A stretch of 64,000 bases of DNA from Oegoconia quadripuncta (GCA_949316235.1 OX438744.1:40033278-40097277); one strand, 5' to 3'. Counted from the stretch's first letter, positions 20,745 through 32,412 are shown. Numbers and translations are program-made. Notes: generated by a model from the letters alone, not told the origin.

Positions 20745-21075
20745 TGGATGCATTTCGGGGAGTGTGCGTTGGAATTACATAATCTTATTCCACCGTCTTC
20801 GGACCACTAGGCGTGGGGAGGGATTCCACCCGTATGTAGTTAATATACCGAACATTCGCATTAAGAAGTTCGATTCTTCATTCATCATCCGAACAGCCAA
20901 GGCATGGAACTCCCTTCCGGCGTCAGTCTTTCCTGAATCCTACAACCTTGGGATCTTCAAGATCAGAGTGAATAGGCATTTACTGGGATCGCGTGTTTCA
21001 TCTTCGACCACATCGTCACTTTCCATCAGGTGAGATTGTGGTCAAACGCGAATCCAGTCAGTCATAAAAACAAGG
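20745..21075 (+). mobile_element. LINE-B 3' end
   Basis: Open frame from about 20764 to 21033 (TTRRGEGFHPYVVNIPNIRI, then AWNSLPASVFPESYNLGIFK), then the 3' UTR with ccatcaggtgagattgtggt. A short stretch near 20800 is deleted relative to the copy at 1.7 kb. Confidence 0.85.
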
Positions 21076-21215
21076 ATGAAATTTGGTGTGATTGTAGAAC
21101 ATACCCTGGATCTTAATCCTATGTCTTAATATAGGATATTTTTATCCAGTTCAAGTGAGTATCTAGTTCCCACGGGATAAAGAAATTAAACATATTCGCG
21201 ATAAGGGGAGGGAGT
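21076..21215 (+). repeat. Dispersed 'cccgcgggataaa' repeat fragment
   Basis: Carries 'accctggatcttaatcctat' and 'agtgagtatctagttccca', the pattern of a widespread lepidopteran repeat also at 25.8, 26.3, 26.9 and 59.6 kb. Confidence 0.55.
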
Positions 21216-21379
21216 AGCCTTGATGTAGCGTTGGACTGTGTGGAGCTGTATGCAATTCCCCGATAGTATCTTACTAAAATCCCAAGCAACAGTTTTACAG
21301 CTATATTGGGATTTAGTGTACTAATTCTATTACCTAGTTATCTGTCTAAAGTTATCTATTCGATCTAGCATATTTGCGT

Positions 21380-21590
21380 CGTTTAACGTTTTCTGCCAAG
21401 GCGGCACGGAACCAGCTGTACCGCTTGTATTTGGAAGATGGGAAGGAGCAAGGGTATCGATGTAGATTGCATCCCATACCAAAGACCGTCCCCCAATTTC
21501 CAAGGCACGAACGTCATACCGTCCGGCCTACGAATATTGCAAACAAAATACGAGGTGTAAAAAAAGGAACACAAATTGGGCGGTCACCTT
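21380..21590 (-). mobile_element. Fragment of a LINE-E-type ORF
   Basis: The minus strand reads FVCNIRRPDGMTFVPWKLGD, similar to a conserved segment that I recall preceding the LGPW...IQRGNAASVLGT end in lepidopteran non-LTR polyproteins. It is isolated and broken. Assignment is from memory. Confidence 0.45.
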
Positions 21591-21617
21591 CTAAAACTAC
21601 GTCAGGCTCTTAGGTTT

Positions 21618-22027
21618 GGTTTTTTTTTTCGTTTTTTTTTTTAGTTTTATTTTCTCCTCTAGGAGAAGGCAAAGGGATCTAGCCCATAACAGCCATGTCT
21701 TATTTATCTTATTTCTTCAGTTTGTAAGTCAGTCTCAGTCAAAACAAGTAATTCGTCGTATACTTGGCGTATACAGAGTCTAGTCACGGTCAAGTCATTC
21801 TTCAGTAAAGAGGCAGAATGCTTTACAAAAGATTTTGGCGGCTTCTTGTGGGAACCCGAAAGCTCCGTTACGCACTTTAATTTACACTTCCCTTCACTTG
21901 TACACTATCACTAACGTTTGCTGCACAATATTGTGCCATTATTAAGTTTCAAAAGTTAGAATGCACAAATTATAAGAATTATAAAGAAAAATGCAACTTC
22001 ACTCGCCGAGATCCCGCCGAAAAGCCG
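21618..22027 (-). mobile_element. RPR element, copy C
   Basis: Full-length minus-strand copy, poly(T) at left and GGCTTTTCGGCGGGATCTCG at the right end. Short duplication ttaggttt at 21610-21617 and about 22028-22035. The tail retains gaaaataaaact before the A run. Confidence 0.82.
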
Positions 22028-22264
22028 TTAGGTTTTTAGTTGCACGTGTCATTTCTTTTTGATGACCTGAGAGCCGAGCTTAAACCATAACCAAAAACGT
22101 TACGTTGAGCACGATTCGTATCGCGTTAATCATTTGAACGGAAATTAAACTCGTTTCTTTTCAATACTCGTGGTTAGCTCTAAACATTTTGGGTATGGTT
22201 TTACTTTGGTAGCGTGAACGATATAATCGTTTACTAAAAACAGCGCGATACCATTTTTTACTTG
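22028..22264. other. No recognisable feature
   Basis: Nothing identified. Confidence 0.3.
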
Positions 22265-22535
22265 AAAGAAGAGAAGAAAGAAAGAAAGTTATTTATTTTG
22301 ATAACATTAATAGTAAAAGTTAGTACAAATGGTGGTAACTAAACACAGGAACATTGGTTATCAAAAAAGGTTACCACTCAGCATAAGCCTCAGTAGCGGT
22401 CGCTCTTGCAGCGCTGATCTTCCGTGGCACCTGCAGTATGTGAAACCGCAGCTAAGCAATGACTCAAATATGAATATATAAAATAGAAATAATACATAGT
22501 TGGTAGTAAGCTTAAAACTACTTCAGCGAAACTAA
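22265..22535 (-). repeat. Retroposon 3' end with TTTC-rich tail
   Basis: A GAAA-rich run at the left followed by 'gttatttattttgataacat'. The structure fits a minus-strand retroposon with a simple-repeat tail. No ORF. Confidence 0.5.
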
Positions 22536-22539
22536 AGCT

Positions 22540-23040
22540 ATACCAAGACCAAAAACGTTCCGTTCGAACCGTAAAGCCGTTGTAGATTTTTTATTTTTTT
22601 TGGCAGGAACGTTTACTGATAGCCGCGGGACTTTTTCAGCTTCACCGGGCGGGTGGGCGAGCGCTGGAGCGCTCTGCCCGTCTCTTGCATACAGACAGTG
22701 TGCGTGTGTGTCTGTGTGTCTGTGTGCAACAGCACGAGATGCAAGTTGCAACCGACGCCTAAGGGTGACCACGGGGGCTCGAACCTCGGCTTAGGGCGTT
22801 GCAGTGGGGAATTTAACCTAACAGACTACCATCGCTTCGCAATGTGTATAGTCGGAGAGAAGAAGCGACTCAAGAAACTCTCCGACACACAATTTGGAAA
22901 AAGAGACTTGTAATGTAATGATGGTGTGATGTGTGTTAGTGGACTATTAGCCAAAACGACTAGTGTCGACCGTGTAGCGCGTATAGTGAGGCGGTGTAAC
23001 GCGTAACTGTCCTCGCCGGCGAGTGCAGTATATCGGAGTA
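22540..23040. other. GC-rich patch of unknown nature
   Basis: Distinctly GC- and CpG-rich compared with its surroundings, including 'accgggcgggtgggcgagcg' and a TGTG run near 22700-22725. Short open frames of 84-86 codons overlap in different frames and lack recognisable motifs. It does not match any other sequence in the window that I could see. Confidence 0.4.
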
Positions 23041-23485
23041 TTGTTTTTTTTTTTTTTTTTTATTGAAGAGGTGGGCAAACGAGCAAGAGGCGCACCTGAT
23101 GGTAAGTGTCACCGCTGCCCATAACCATCTACGGACACGGAAGATCCGCAGTGGCGTTGCCGGCCTTTAAGGAAGGAATATGCTCGCTTCTTGAAGGTTC
23201 CCAGATCGTATCGGTTCGGAAAGACATCCGCCGGGAGCTTATTCCAAAAAGTAACGGTACGTGGAAGGAAATGTCTACTGAACCGCACCGTGGTGGATTT
23301 CCAACTGTCTAGGTGGTGTTGGTGGAATTTAAGTTTATGCCTAGTAGTGCGATGATGGAACTCAGCAGCAGGAATCAAACCGAACAATTCCTCGGAACAC
23401 TCGCCATGGTAAATCCATGGTATTGTATTGTAAAATAGTGCGATTGGTGCCCTGTTTCGTGTAGTGGTTAGAAATTTAGGTTGGT
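23041..23485 (-). mobile_element. LINE-A-related family (LINE-A2) 3' portion
   Basis: Minus-strand frame of 128 residues ([20 protein letters not shown], then [28 protein letters not shown]), with the UTR and poly(T) at the left. It is clearly diverged from LINE-A, so a sister family. Confidence 0.85.
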
Positions 23486-23493
23486 GGTAGGGC

Positions 23494-23656
23494 ATTTTAA
23501 ATGTCCGCCTGGCTAGCTACCACCATCTATCTCATCACCATCCATCATTTTAAATGTCCGCCTGGCTAGCTACCACCATCTATCTCATCACCATCCATCA
23601 TTTTAAATGTCCGCCTGGCTAGCTACCACCATCTATCTCATCACCATCCATCATTT
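23494..23656. repeat. Three tandem 53-bp units made of SINE1 body
   Basis: Units at 23494-23546, 23547-23599 and 23600-23652 are essentially identical. Each begins attttaaatgtccgcctggc, which is the middle of SINE1, and ends with a non-SINE 'atctcatcaccatccatc'. Confidence 0.95.
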
Positions 23657-23659
23657 ACT

Positions 23660-24039
23660 AATGACTCGGATAGGTGGGTTGTGAATTACATGACGGTTTT
23701 CTTTGTCTATGGAGCGAGCTTTCTCTGTCTAATGAATGAATGACGATATTGACCATGTAAAGCTAGTGTCTTTCTCACGTTGACTGCCGGAAATTACAAT
23801 AGGTTATGTATGTATGTTATGTATATATTATTATTAGTTTATTTACTCATTATTTACTCATAATACTGTATCTATAACAAGTAGGTTTGTTTATATAATG
23901 GGGTGTATTGTTGTTAAGGAGAACATTTTATTATTGAGAGAAAGAGATGTATACACGTATGTATCCTCTCATCGCATCTTGCTGATTACTCCTATTAATT
24001 GTAATTGTTATTTGTATGTACATTTGTTGACCAGTGTCC
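23660..24039. other. No recognisable feature
   Basis: AT-rich; nothing supported. Confidence 0.3.
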
Positions 24040-24238
24040 GTGCGTCATTTGGAGGCTCCACTGAAAACCAGCGTTGTAGTGAACGGCTACAGCCCATGCT
24101 GAGTTGGAGACCTTTTTGACTCCACCTTGCGACACCGACAATTAGATGGCAAACACAATGTTATTTTTTGCACATGTCTCGACTGTTTAATATTTGTACC
24201 TGATTGTTTGTGTCATGAGATGGGTTTAAATAAATTTT

Positions 24239-24277
<39 letters not shown>

Positions 24278-24279
24278 AT
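24040..24279 (+). mobile_element. Retroposon with (TTTC)n tail
   Basis: From 'gaggctccactgaaaaccag' to 'gtttaaataaatttttcttt', followed by about ten TTTC units (24237-24277). The AATAAA-like signal and simple-repeat tail fit retroposition. Confidence 0.6.
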
Positions 24280-24472
24280 CTTATCTAAATCTGCCGCCAA
24301 GCAGCAATGTTAATAGCATTGTTGTGTTCCGGTTGTCAGAGATAAAATAGCCAATCCCCCAAATGTGTTGGGGTTTCCGGGTCAGAACGCTTCCACCTTC
24401 GACCTCATCTTCACTTAACATCAGGTGTGATTGAGGTCAAGTACTAACCCGTTGTGAATAAAAAAAAAAGCT
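24280..24472 (+). mobile_element. SINE1 3' half
   Basis: Starts at ttatctaaatctgccgccaa directly after the (TTTC)n tail and ends in an A run. Head missing. Confidence 0.85.
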
Positions 24473-24555
24473 CTGACTTATAGCAGTCAGAGTGTGTAAT
24501 CACTACACCGAACGGGCGGGCGAAATGAAGTCTTCGTTTACGTGATTAATGCAGG

Positions 24556-25322
24556 CAGAGATGTACAAAATACCCTGTACAAAGTATCTGCAATACAAAA
24601 TGCAAGATACTTTTAAATAAAGTATTTCAGATACCAGATACAAAATACTTTCGAGAATAGTATCTGAAATACTAAATACCAAATACGTATCTTCTAAATA
24701 CTTCTTAAGATACAAATACTTTTGTAAGAAAACAAGATTTTATTTTAATGAATTCTAAGTTTATTTTTCTTAATTGACATAACACGAGCATAACACGATA
24801 ACATAACACACACGTTACATAACATAACACGATTTATTCGTAAATATCTTAATGTTATTTACGTATGTAAATAACTTAACATTAAGTTATTTACGAATTA
24901 TTCGCAAATAACTTATTGTAATGTAATATATACAAAAAGGCGGTCATCTTCTCAAATGAAATTACATTTCAGTTTTTTTTTTTTAATTGTTTGGCTCGCA
25001 CTACTTGTGCATTTGCCACATCTTGTATAGATACAGGCCAGTGCAGTGCAAAGAAAGAGTCGCCATCTACCAATGTGATGTTGGACTAATAATGACATGC
25101 TCAATTTTACGCATTTATTTTATATATTTCTACTAATATATTACTAAAAGTATTTTATCAGAAAAAGTATTTATAAAATACTAAGATACCAAACAAAATA
25201 TATTTAAATACAAGATACAAAATGATTTTTTAAAAAGTATTTTAGATACAAAATGAAAATACGTATCTTGCATCTTGTATCTGTATTTCAGATACTTGTA
25301 TCTTAGATAAGTCACACCTCTG
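24556..25322. mobile_element. 767-bp hAT-like non-autonomous element
   Basis: The ends CAGAGATGTAC and, on the opposite strand, CAGAGGTGTGAC form short inverted repeats. It is flanked by perfect 8-bp duplications AATGCAGG at 24548-24555 and 25323-25330. The interior is AT-rich with many 'agatacaaaatac'-type subrepeats near both ends and no transposase frame. Confidence 0.88.
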
Positions 25323-25589
25323 AATGCAGGGTATTGAAGCTATACCATCCACACCTCTTTAAAAGATACGAGAGGGTCACTTCAGAGAACTCCAAATCTA
25401 GGAAGTGCACACATGCAAAGCCGCGGCAGGTCGCTAGTTCTGAATTGTGCGTTATCATTGCGATCAGCCGGTGCGCTTACGATCATACTTTATATTCCAT
25501 GGAGTGTAGTTTGAATCATCCTGTTAATAGGGTTTATTCTGTCTAGTGGAGCCTCATTTGATAAATTAAGATTTAATCTATCTAATATT

Positions 25590-25815
25590 ATAACTGGCCA
25601 TGTTTGTCGCATGCCAGACGATATGTGGGCCAAAATCGCCACCACCTGAAGCCCACCACTGGAAAGAAGGCGTCGGGGCAGACTGAAAAGGAGATGGAGG
25701 GATGAGTTGGATAAGTTCCTAACCAACTGGTCCGAGGAGGCCTGCAATAGAGAGCCGTGGAGAGTGATGAGGGAGGCCTTTGCCCAGCAGTGGGACAGTA
25801 TGGCTCCTAATAATA
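25590..25815 (+). mobile_element. RTE-type LINE 3' end
   Basis: Reads GHVCRMPDDMWAKIAT, a stop, then RRWRDELDKFLTNWSEEACN and REAFAQQWDSMAP ending in an AAT repeat. A near copy is at 54790-54975. 25520-25575 just before it is a piece of the 'tttattctgtctagtggagc' repeat. Confidence 0.8.
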
Positions 25816-26000
25816 ATAATAATATTATAAATGCGAAAGATTGGATGTTTGTTTGTTTATTTGTTTGTTTGTTTGTTTGTTGCACAATCACGGCGAAACG
25901 GATGAACGGATTTGGATGGAATTTGGTGTATATTTTTTTTCAGCGTCTACTGATATCTTTGTATCTTTGTATCTGACAAATGTATCTTTTGTGTTTATTT
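25816..26000 (+). repeat. Dispersed 'aacggatttggatgaa' repeat
   Basis: ataaatgcgaaagattggat, a TTTG-repeat stretch, then aacggatgaacggatttgga. The same order occurs at 26320 and 59575. Confidence 0.6.
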
Positions 26001-26104
26001 GCAATATAGAATGGTATATATCATTTTGATGTTGTCAATTTAAAGCTACTGGGAATAATAACAGGGCTTATTGATTTTTTTTTAAGCTGGTTCTCTTCTA
26101 ATCT

Positions 26105-26318
26105 AAAAGCGCGCGGAACGGACTTCCGGCAGCGGTATTCCCGAACGAGTACGACATTGGAACCTTCAAGAAACGAGCCTACACCTTCCTCAAAGGCCGG
26201 CAACGCATCTGTGACCCTTTTGGTGTTGCGGGTGTCCATGGGCGGCGGTGATTGCTTTCCATCAGGTGACCCGCATGCTCGTTTGCCGCCCTCTCATATA
26301 TAAAAAAAAAAAAAAGTT
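26105..26318 (+). mobile_element. LINE-A 3' end
   Basis: Begins at the NGLPAAVFP motif, is intact through [20 protein letters not shown], and ends with the UTR and poly(A). Confidence 0.85.
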
Positions 26319-26319
26319 T

Positions 26320-26525
26320 GGATGTTTGTTTATTTCTTTGTTTGTTGCACAATCACGACGAAACGGATGAACGGATTTGGATGAAATTTGGTATTATAGG
26401 TAGAGTATACCTTGGAATAAGACATAGGATATTTTTATCACGATAAAGTTCCCGCCTGATAATTAAATTTCCACGATAAAGTTATTCCAAGCAGGCGAAG
26501 CCGCGTGCCCAGCTAGTAATATATT
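26320..26525 (+). repeat. Dispersed 'aacggatttggatgaa' repeat
   Basis: Fuller copy, ending 'cgaagccgcgtgcccagcta'. A third copy is at 26925-27240, ending 'gaagccgcgggcgcaaagct'. Non-coding. Confidence 0.65.
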
Positions 26526-27551
26526 AAATGCGAAAACTTGCATGTTTGTTGCTTTATAATATTCTGGTTGATCTGTGATAATATTAGTTAGATATCAGTA
26601 CTCCTGTGTAGGTATCTTTCTATAAAATTTCAAAGGGGTTCGAAAAAAAATCAAACATTTGAACTTGGACTCACTATTGGATGCGATTGTACAATTATCT
26701 ATCACAAGTAAACAACAAAGCACAAGTATTCATGACTAATGTTGTGTGGCAAATTTAGTTATTATACCTAATTGATGCAATCTAAAACAGGGGTTGCAAA
26801 CTTTGGGATCACAAATTTTCTAAAAACAACAAAGTAATGGAGTGTCCCGCTTTTAGAAAATTGCACACGAATTTGTTATTTTTTTTATATATTTTTATCG
26901 AAAGTGTCTGAAACTTAAAAATAATCTAACTAATATTATAAATACGAAAGATTGGATGTTTTTTTTTTTTGTTTATTTGTTTGATGATTTGTATATATTT
27001 CTTTTCAGCGTAAGATACTTGATATCATTTTGATGATGTCAATTTAAAGTTACTGGGAATAATAATAAGGTTTATTGCATTTTTTAAGCTGGTTCTCTTT
27101 GAATTGGTATATAGGTAGAATATACCCTGGATTAAACATATGATACTTTTATCCCGATAAAGTGAGTAGTTCCCGCGGGATAAACATTCCGCAGTAAAGT
27201 AATTCCACGCAGGAGAAGCCGCGGGCGCAAAGCTAGTACAGAATAAACCAAAAAATCGCTCTGACACTGAGGTATTTTTGATGAGAAAACGTTGTCCAGT
27301 TTCTTGAACGCTGCCCATCCGAGTTGGATTCGTCGATTGGCCTCTGTCTAGAAGTTCGATCGATTTGATGGATCGCGATTGCACGTAGACAAAAAGACGA
27401 GGGCTCAGCTTTTAATAGAATTCTTTCTTCATATAACATTGTGCCGTATGTTCACTACCACTGTTCTATAACTCAACTTTGCCCTGTTTACCGGCCTTAC
27501 ATTATGTATTTGTTCATTACGTTTATAATGTAAATTTATGTACAATCAAAA
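26526..27551. repeat. Gap containing one dispersed-repeat copy
   Basis: 26925-27240 is the 'cccgcgggataaac' repeat. The rest (26526-26924 and 27241-27551) shows no gene or recognisable element. Confidence 0.45.
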
Positions 27552-27926
27552 TATTAGGTCCTTACCTATGAAATTGGCGTTTTGTATCAAGAATTTCATT
27601 AAGATTTAGCTAAACTTTGTGTGTATTATCGGATAACATTAAGTTAAGTATAGGCAGTGTTAATTTTTAAAAGTAACCGCTTTATAAAAGTTTCAGCGAA
27701 TCTAAGAAATGATTATGGGAAGGACATGAAAAGAGCTCTGTTCAAATTTTTATTATTATGTGATTTAGCACAGAACTTAAAAAATATTTCATGTGAAACC
27801 TTGAAATAATATTCCATTTTCCAGATAAAAAACAAATTTGGAAATAGCTATAGAATCGTAGGAGTTGGTACATATGATTAACGAAGAAAAAAATCTTCAA
27901 TTTCATAGGTAAAGACCTAATATATA
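27552..27926 (-). mobile_element. MITE-6
   Basis: Terminal inverted repeat TATTAGGTCCTTACCTATG at left with its complement ttcataggtaaagacctaat at right. About 375 bp. Copies at 31604, 36845 (partial), 40845 and 62010. A short open frame starting at the ATG in the terminal repeat recurs but has no coding look. Confidence 0.8.
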
Positions 27927-28414
27927 CAACATTGTCAGGCATGGGAATGTGGAGGAAATAGACAGACATCTATTACTGATCTCTTTAAATCATCTATGTT
28001 ATTAATGTCGTTTTATGTACCAATATTTACCTATATGTTATGCCTTGCCTCGGATAACATGTTCGCTTGTTTTTGTTAACAAAACAGTTAGGCCACGCCC
28101 ATATTTGGTTTGAATAACATGTTAGGTGTTACAGAAGAAAATACGTCGCACAAGACCCGGCTTTGACAATCAACATTGTAATAACGTTGCATTATCACAT
28201 CCGGATGTAATGGACACACGTGTATGATCCATTGGGAAATACAGTAATTACTCTTGTATCTCTAATCTCTAACCTAGGAAAGGATAGGACAAACCCATTG
28301 GAGGATCAAAGTCCCATCATCGCCGCTAGACTGTAGTTATATTTAAAATTAGATAATATATTCTAAATGACTGGTTATAGGTATCCGAAACATAATCGGG
28401 TTTGATACAACATA
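27927..28414. other. No recognisable feature
   Basis: No gene or repeat identified. Confidence 0.3.
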
Positions 28415-28570
28415 GATAGATAGATAAGCATTTATTTGCATCCATGTACACACACATAACAAATTTTACATATGAAAAATACAACTAAAACAATAGACTA
28501 CAAGTACAGAAACAACAAATATTATGTGTGTGCCGCAGTATACAAAAAGGCTACAGCTCAGTGTAAGTAT
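28415..28570 (-). mobile_element. (CTAT)n-tailed retroposon, diverged
   Basis: Starts with tagatagatagataagcatt, the complement of the tail, and runs to the 'acagctcagtgtaa' motif. Confidence 0.55.
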
Positions 28571-29338
28571 GGATTTGCCCGAGGCGGGCAAAACACTGGT
28601 ATTCTGCTGAAACCTGAGGGTTGGTCGTGGGACAAATGGAATTTTGAAATGTGTTTGGTGTTATCAAATTAAAACTAACGTTATTGGTAAATGAATATTG
28701 TGTAAGATTATTCCCGTAACATATTGGATTCAATTAATAAAATATACCTAATTAAATTATTGAACCAATTATTATTATTGTTATAAATTATAAATTGATA
28801 ATTAATGAAAAATTCAGAAATCATTGCAATTTTCGATATCATATTCTATACACGTTATAATTATAATAAACTATTTCAATTTGTGATGCCCAAGCTATGG
28901 ATCCAATCCACAGGCCCTACTGCTTCATATATTATCTTCTCATGATAGGAAGACAGTGGAAATGTAGCGGTCCGGAATACCAATCTTCTGCTTTTCCATC
29001 AAAAACATCTATATTTGGATTTAAATGTTGGTATATAGATTCACCTTTCGAAAATACAAAAATTAACACGTGACAGGGGGTGAGCCTATCGCCGTGGAGA
29101 CAAGCAAGTCTATAGATGATATAGGAAGCACGTTGAGAAATTGCTGACCAAAGAACAGACTGAAATAGGATGCAAAGCAAAGTCAAATAATAATAATAAT
29201 AAATAATTATGGACTCAAACTTAGGCTAAGTTACAATCAGCGAATTAAAGAATTAGGAGGCACATAACAAATACACTTTAGCACAATTAATGGGCCCTGC
29301 TCCTTAAACTAAGGTTGCTCTTGTATTTTAAGAAACAG
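28571..29338. other. No recognisable feature
   Basis: AT-rich sequence. 28930-29100 includes 'gtgacagggggtgagcctat', part of the 'cgatgggctcacc' dispersed repeat in reverse. No gene. Confidence 0.35.
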
Positions 29339-29661
29339 TGGTGTCGATTCGGATGTACAACGAACTAAACTAAATTTAAATTATATGTATCCTTTTCTAA
29401 CCACTAATACATGAAAAGGACGACATATAATTAAGTCCTGTCAAATTAAGTAAAAGGATCAAAACAAGCACTTCTTTATCAATATGAGGTGTACACCTAG
29501 CGACGTCACGATTAAAATACTATGGAGCGACTTGTTTTGACAGCTCTTAACTTAATTTGACAGGACTTAATTTATAGTTGTCCCTTTCATGTTAATAGTG
29601 TTAGAAAAGGATGTATCTGCTTTAAATTTAGTTAGTTCGTTGTACATCCGAATCGACACCA
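29339..29661. mobile_element. Foldback-7, copy 1 (323 bp)
   Basis: The ends TGGTGTCGATTCGGATGTAC and its exact complement form long inverted arms extending through 'ctaaatttaaa'. An inner pair, ttaagtcctgtcaaattaag and cttaatttgacaggacttaa, adds a second palindrome. Copy 2 at 39319-39476. No coding. Confidence 0.85.
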
Positions 29662-29870
29662 ATGTTCGATCACGGCATTGTTATTATTATAGTAACCATC
29701 CATCCAGGTTGACAACATTATAGGTACTTAATTGGTTAATTTTTAATTAATTGTATATAGGCAATGAGGAAAAAAAATAAAAGAAAATATTATTAAATAA
29801 GTTTCGTATATGAGTCAAAAATTATTATTACTATTACTCTTCTGGTATCGAGTTGAGTTTGTGTGTGAAC

Positions 29871-30180
<310 letters not shown>

Positions 30181-30389
30181 TGATGTATATAGGTACATAG
30201 TGTATATTAAGAATAATTTACTAGGCGAATGTCAATAAGTCTTCTGTCGTGTTATAGTCTAGTGAAGAAAGCCAATTTGTTAATTTATTTGTCATTATTT
30301 CACATCTGCACAGTCCGGAGATATTCAATTTTTTATTAATGAATTTGGTATATTAATTTATAATCTATAATATATAATTTATAATATAA

Positions 30390-30765
30390 TCAGAATAGAA
30401 TAGAAATCTTTATTTGCAAGAATACTATCTACATAAAAGAGATCTTAAGATTAATTAATCCAGTAAAGTAATTCAGAGTATGCACAACAAAAATAACAAA
30501 CGCCATCAGCCCATTTACATCCCGCTTCTTGCCCTCGTTATAACAACAATAATAATAATTTGAAATAATTCTAATTAATAATTCAATAATCATTGAATTG
30601 ATAAACATTGACACTCTCTGAAGTCCGTAAATTCACGAACAGAATAAAAACATTGCGAAAGGAGTCAACTGGTCAATTTTTTCTTGAACTCTAAGCCTTG
30701 TAATAATTTAATTTCATCAAGAAGTTTATTATACAGCTGGATACACATATTATAAACATTTCTTT
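30390..30765 (-). mobile_element. LINE or retroposon 3' end
   Basis: The left end 'agaatagaatagaaatcttt' is the complement of a typical AAAGATTTCTATTCTATTCT tail. No intact ORF. Clade unknown. Confidence 0.45.
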
Positions 30766-30784
30766 TATAGATATCAGATTTACA

Positions 30785-30980
30785 TGGATTGACATTGGAC
30801 TGATGGACATTGCGGGCGCCATGTTGGATTGTTCACCATAAAATGTATCCTGTGACATTAGAGATCAAGACGAATCGAACGACATCTTCCACTTCAAAAT
30901 CGGTCAAGCCGTTACATCCGGTACATTCGAAAAACATTACTCTCCTTTTTGGGGTTGTCGGGTTTGGTTCATTTTAAAAT
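30785..30980 (+). repeat. Dispersed 'accataaaatgtatc' repeat
   Basis: gcgccatgttggattgttca, then accataaaatgtatcctgtg and aagacgaatc. Related copies at 33135-33325 (minus) and inside the element at 48.7-49.5 kb. Confidence 0.6.
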
Positions 30981-30988
30981 AAGAATAA

Positions 30989-31230
30989 AGGACGACCGAT
31001 TGGTGTAGTGGATAGTGACCCTGTCAGCGAAACCAACGGTTGCGGGTTCGAATCCCGCGACGGGTAAATGTTTGTGTGATGAATACAAACATTTATTCCC
31101 GAGTCATGGATGTTTATGTAAATATTTATGTATGTTTATCATTTATCTAGTATCCCTAACACAAGCTTTGCTTAGTTTGGGACTAGATGATTGGTGTAAG
31201 TGTCCGAAATATTTAAAAAAAAAAATTAAA
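30989..31230 (+). mobile_element. SINE2, full length
   Basis: Head with ATTGGTGTAGTGGATAGTGA and GGTTGCGGGTTCGAATCCCG, body with TGTTTGTGTGATGAATAC, tail tgtccgaaatatttaaaaaa. Among the best-preserved SINE2 copies. Confidence 0.92.
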
Positions 31231-31351
31231 GACTTTAGGATCCGTTTAGCTGAATCAGAGGAAGCATTGCTAATATATTAGAGAAGAATATAAACAAATA
31301 AACTAAATAAGATAATAATAAATATCAAAATGAAACATCGATGTGATGTGT

Positions 31352-31570
31352 TCCTTAGGGGATAGCTGAAAATCAGTGTTTTGCTCAATGATCAATCTAA
31401 TACACCGAGCTATCGCCCATTTTTGTACTGCTGCAGCACACACATGCGTTAGTGTTACAATATTATGTTATTGTTGTTGATGTGTTACCGTATATGTGTA
31501 TCAATATGTATAAGCCAAATGTATGTGTGTGACTGTGGAAGCAAAAGCTTTATCTAACTATTTATCTATA
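31352..31570 (+). mobile_element. (CTAT)n-tailed retroposon
   Basis: From 'gctgaaaatcagtgttttgc' to 'gcaaaagctttatctaacta'. The tail is eroded. Confidence 0.7.
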
Positions 31571-31603
31571 TAAACGCAAAAACCCTCTCATCAGTCGCGT
31601 AAA

Positions 31604-32036
31604 AATATTGGGTCTTTACCTATGAAATTGGAGTTTTTTTTCTTCGTTAATCATATGTACCAATTCATGCGATTTTCAAAGCTATATCCAAATTTGTTTT
31701 TAATTTGGAAAATGGAATATTATTTCAAGGTTTCACATGAAATATTTTTTAATTTCTGGGCTAAATCACATAAAAAAAACAATTTGAACAGACCTTTTTT
31801 CATGTGCTTCCCATAATCATTTCTTAGATTCGCTGAATCTTTTATAAAGCGGTTACTTTTAAAAATTAACGCTGCCTATACTTAACTTTATGTTATCCGA
31901 TAGTACACACAAAGTTTAGCTAAATTTGGATTTGCCGTTCCCAAAAAAAAAATTAAAAATATTTGATTGTTGAAAACAGTCTTAATGAAATTCTTCATAC
32001 AAAACGCCAATTTCATAGGTAAGGACCTAATATTTT
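31604..32036 (+). mobile_element. MITE-6
   Basis: Terminal repeats attgggtctttacctatgaa and ttcataggtaaggacctaat. Opposite orientation to the copy at 27552. About 430 bp. Confidence 0.82.
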
Positions 32037-32239
32037 GGTGATTCATATTTCAAATAATTTTTGTATATCTCTTTACAATGCGAATCCGTTCGAGATAATT
32101 AGGAAGACCTTTCTAATTCAATAAAAAGGCAGTAAGTGATTTAAAAACTTCCAATGAGATAAGGCGTTATCTCACAGTAAAGTTATGTCCATTGTTGAAT
32201 TTAAATAACCATGTAATACAATTGAAGCTCCAAGAACTG

Positions 32240-32412
32240 AATTAATACACTGAGCTATGACCCATTTTTTACTGGTGCAGCACACATATGCGTTAGTGTT
32301 ACAATATTATGTTATTGTTGTAGATGTGTTACCTTATCTGTGTATCAGTATGTATAAGCTAAATGTATGTGTGTGACTGTGGAAACAAATAAAGGCTTTA
32401 TCTATCTATCTA
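32240..32412 (+). mobile_element. (CTAT)n-tailed retroposon, 5'-truncated
   Basis: Starts at 'aatacactgagctatgaccc' and ends AATAAAGGCTTTATCTATC plus two units. Confidence 0.75.

Noticed and set aside
22653..22913. 86-codon frame in the GC-rich patch
   Set aside because: Overlaps other frames of similar length, includes the TGTG run, and has no recognisable motif; high GC lowers stop frequency.
23494..23656. Three regularly spaced repeats, CRISPR-like at first sight
   Set aside because: The units are contiguous with no variable spacers and derive from a SINE in a eukaryotic genome.
30989..31080. tRNA-like sequences with box A and box B (also near 33.4, 34.3, 34.5, 41.9, 43.8, 44.7, 51.6, 52.3, 58.3 and 60.1 kb)
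   Set aside because: Each is the head of a dispersed SINE that continues into a conserved body and tail; none folds as a free-standing tRNA gene by eye.
31622..31816. Recurrent frame starting MKLEFFFFVNHMYQ in MITE-6 copies
   Set aside because: It starts inside the terminal repeat, is low complexity, and is broken or shortened in the other copies; it tracks the MITE sequence.
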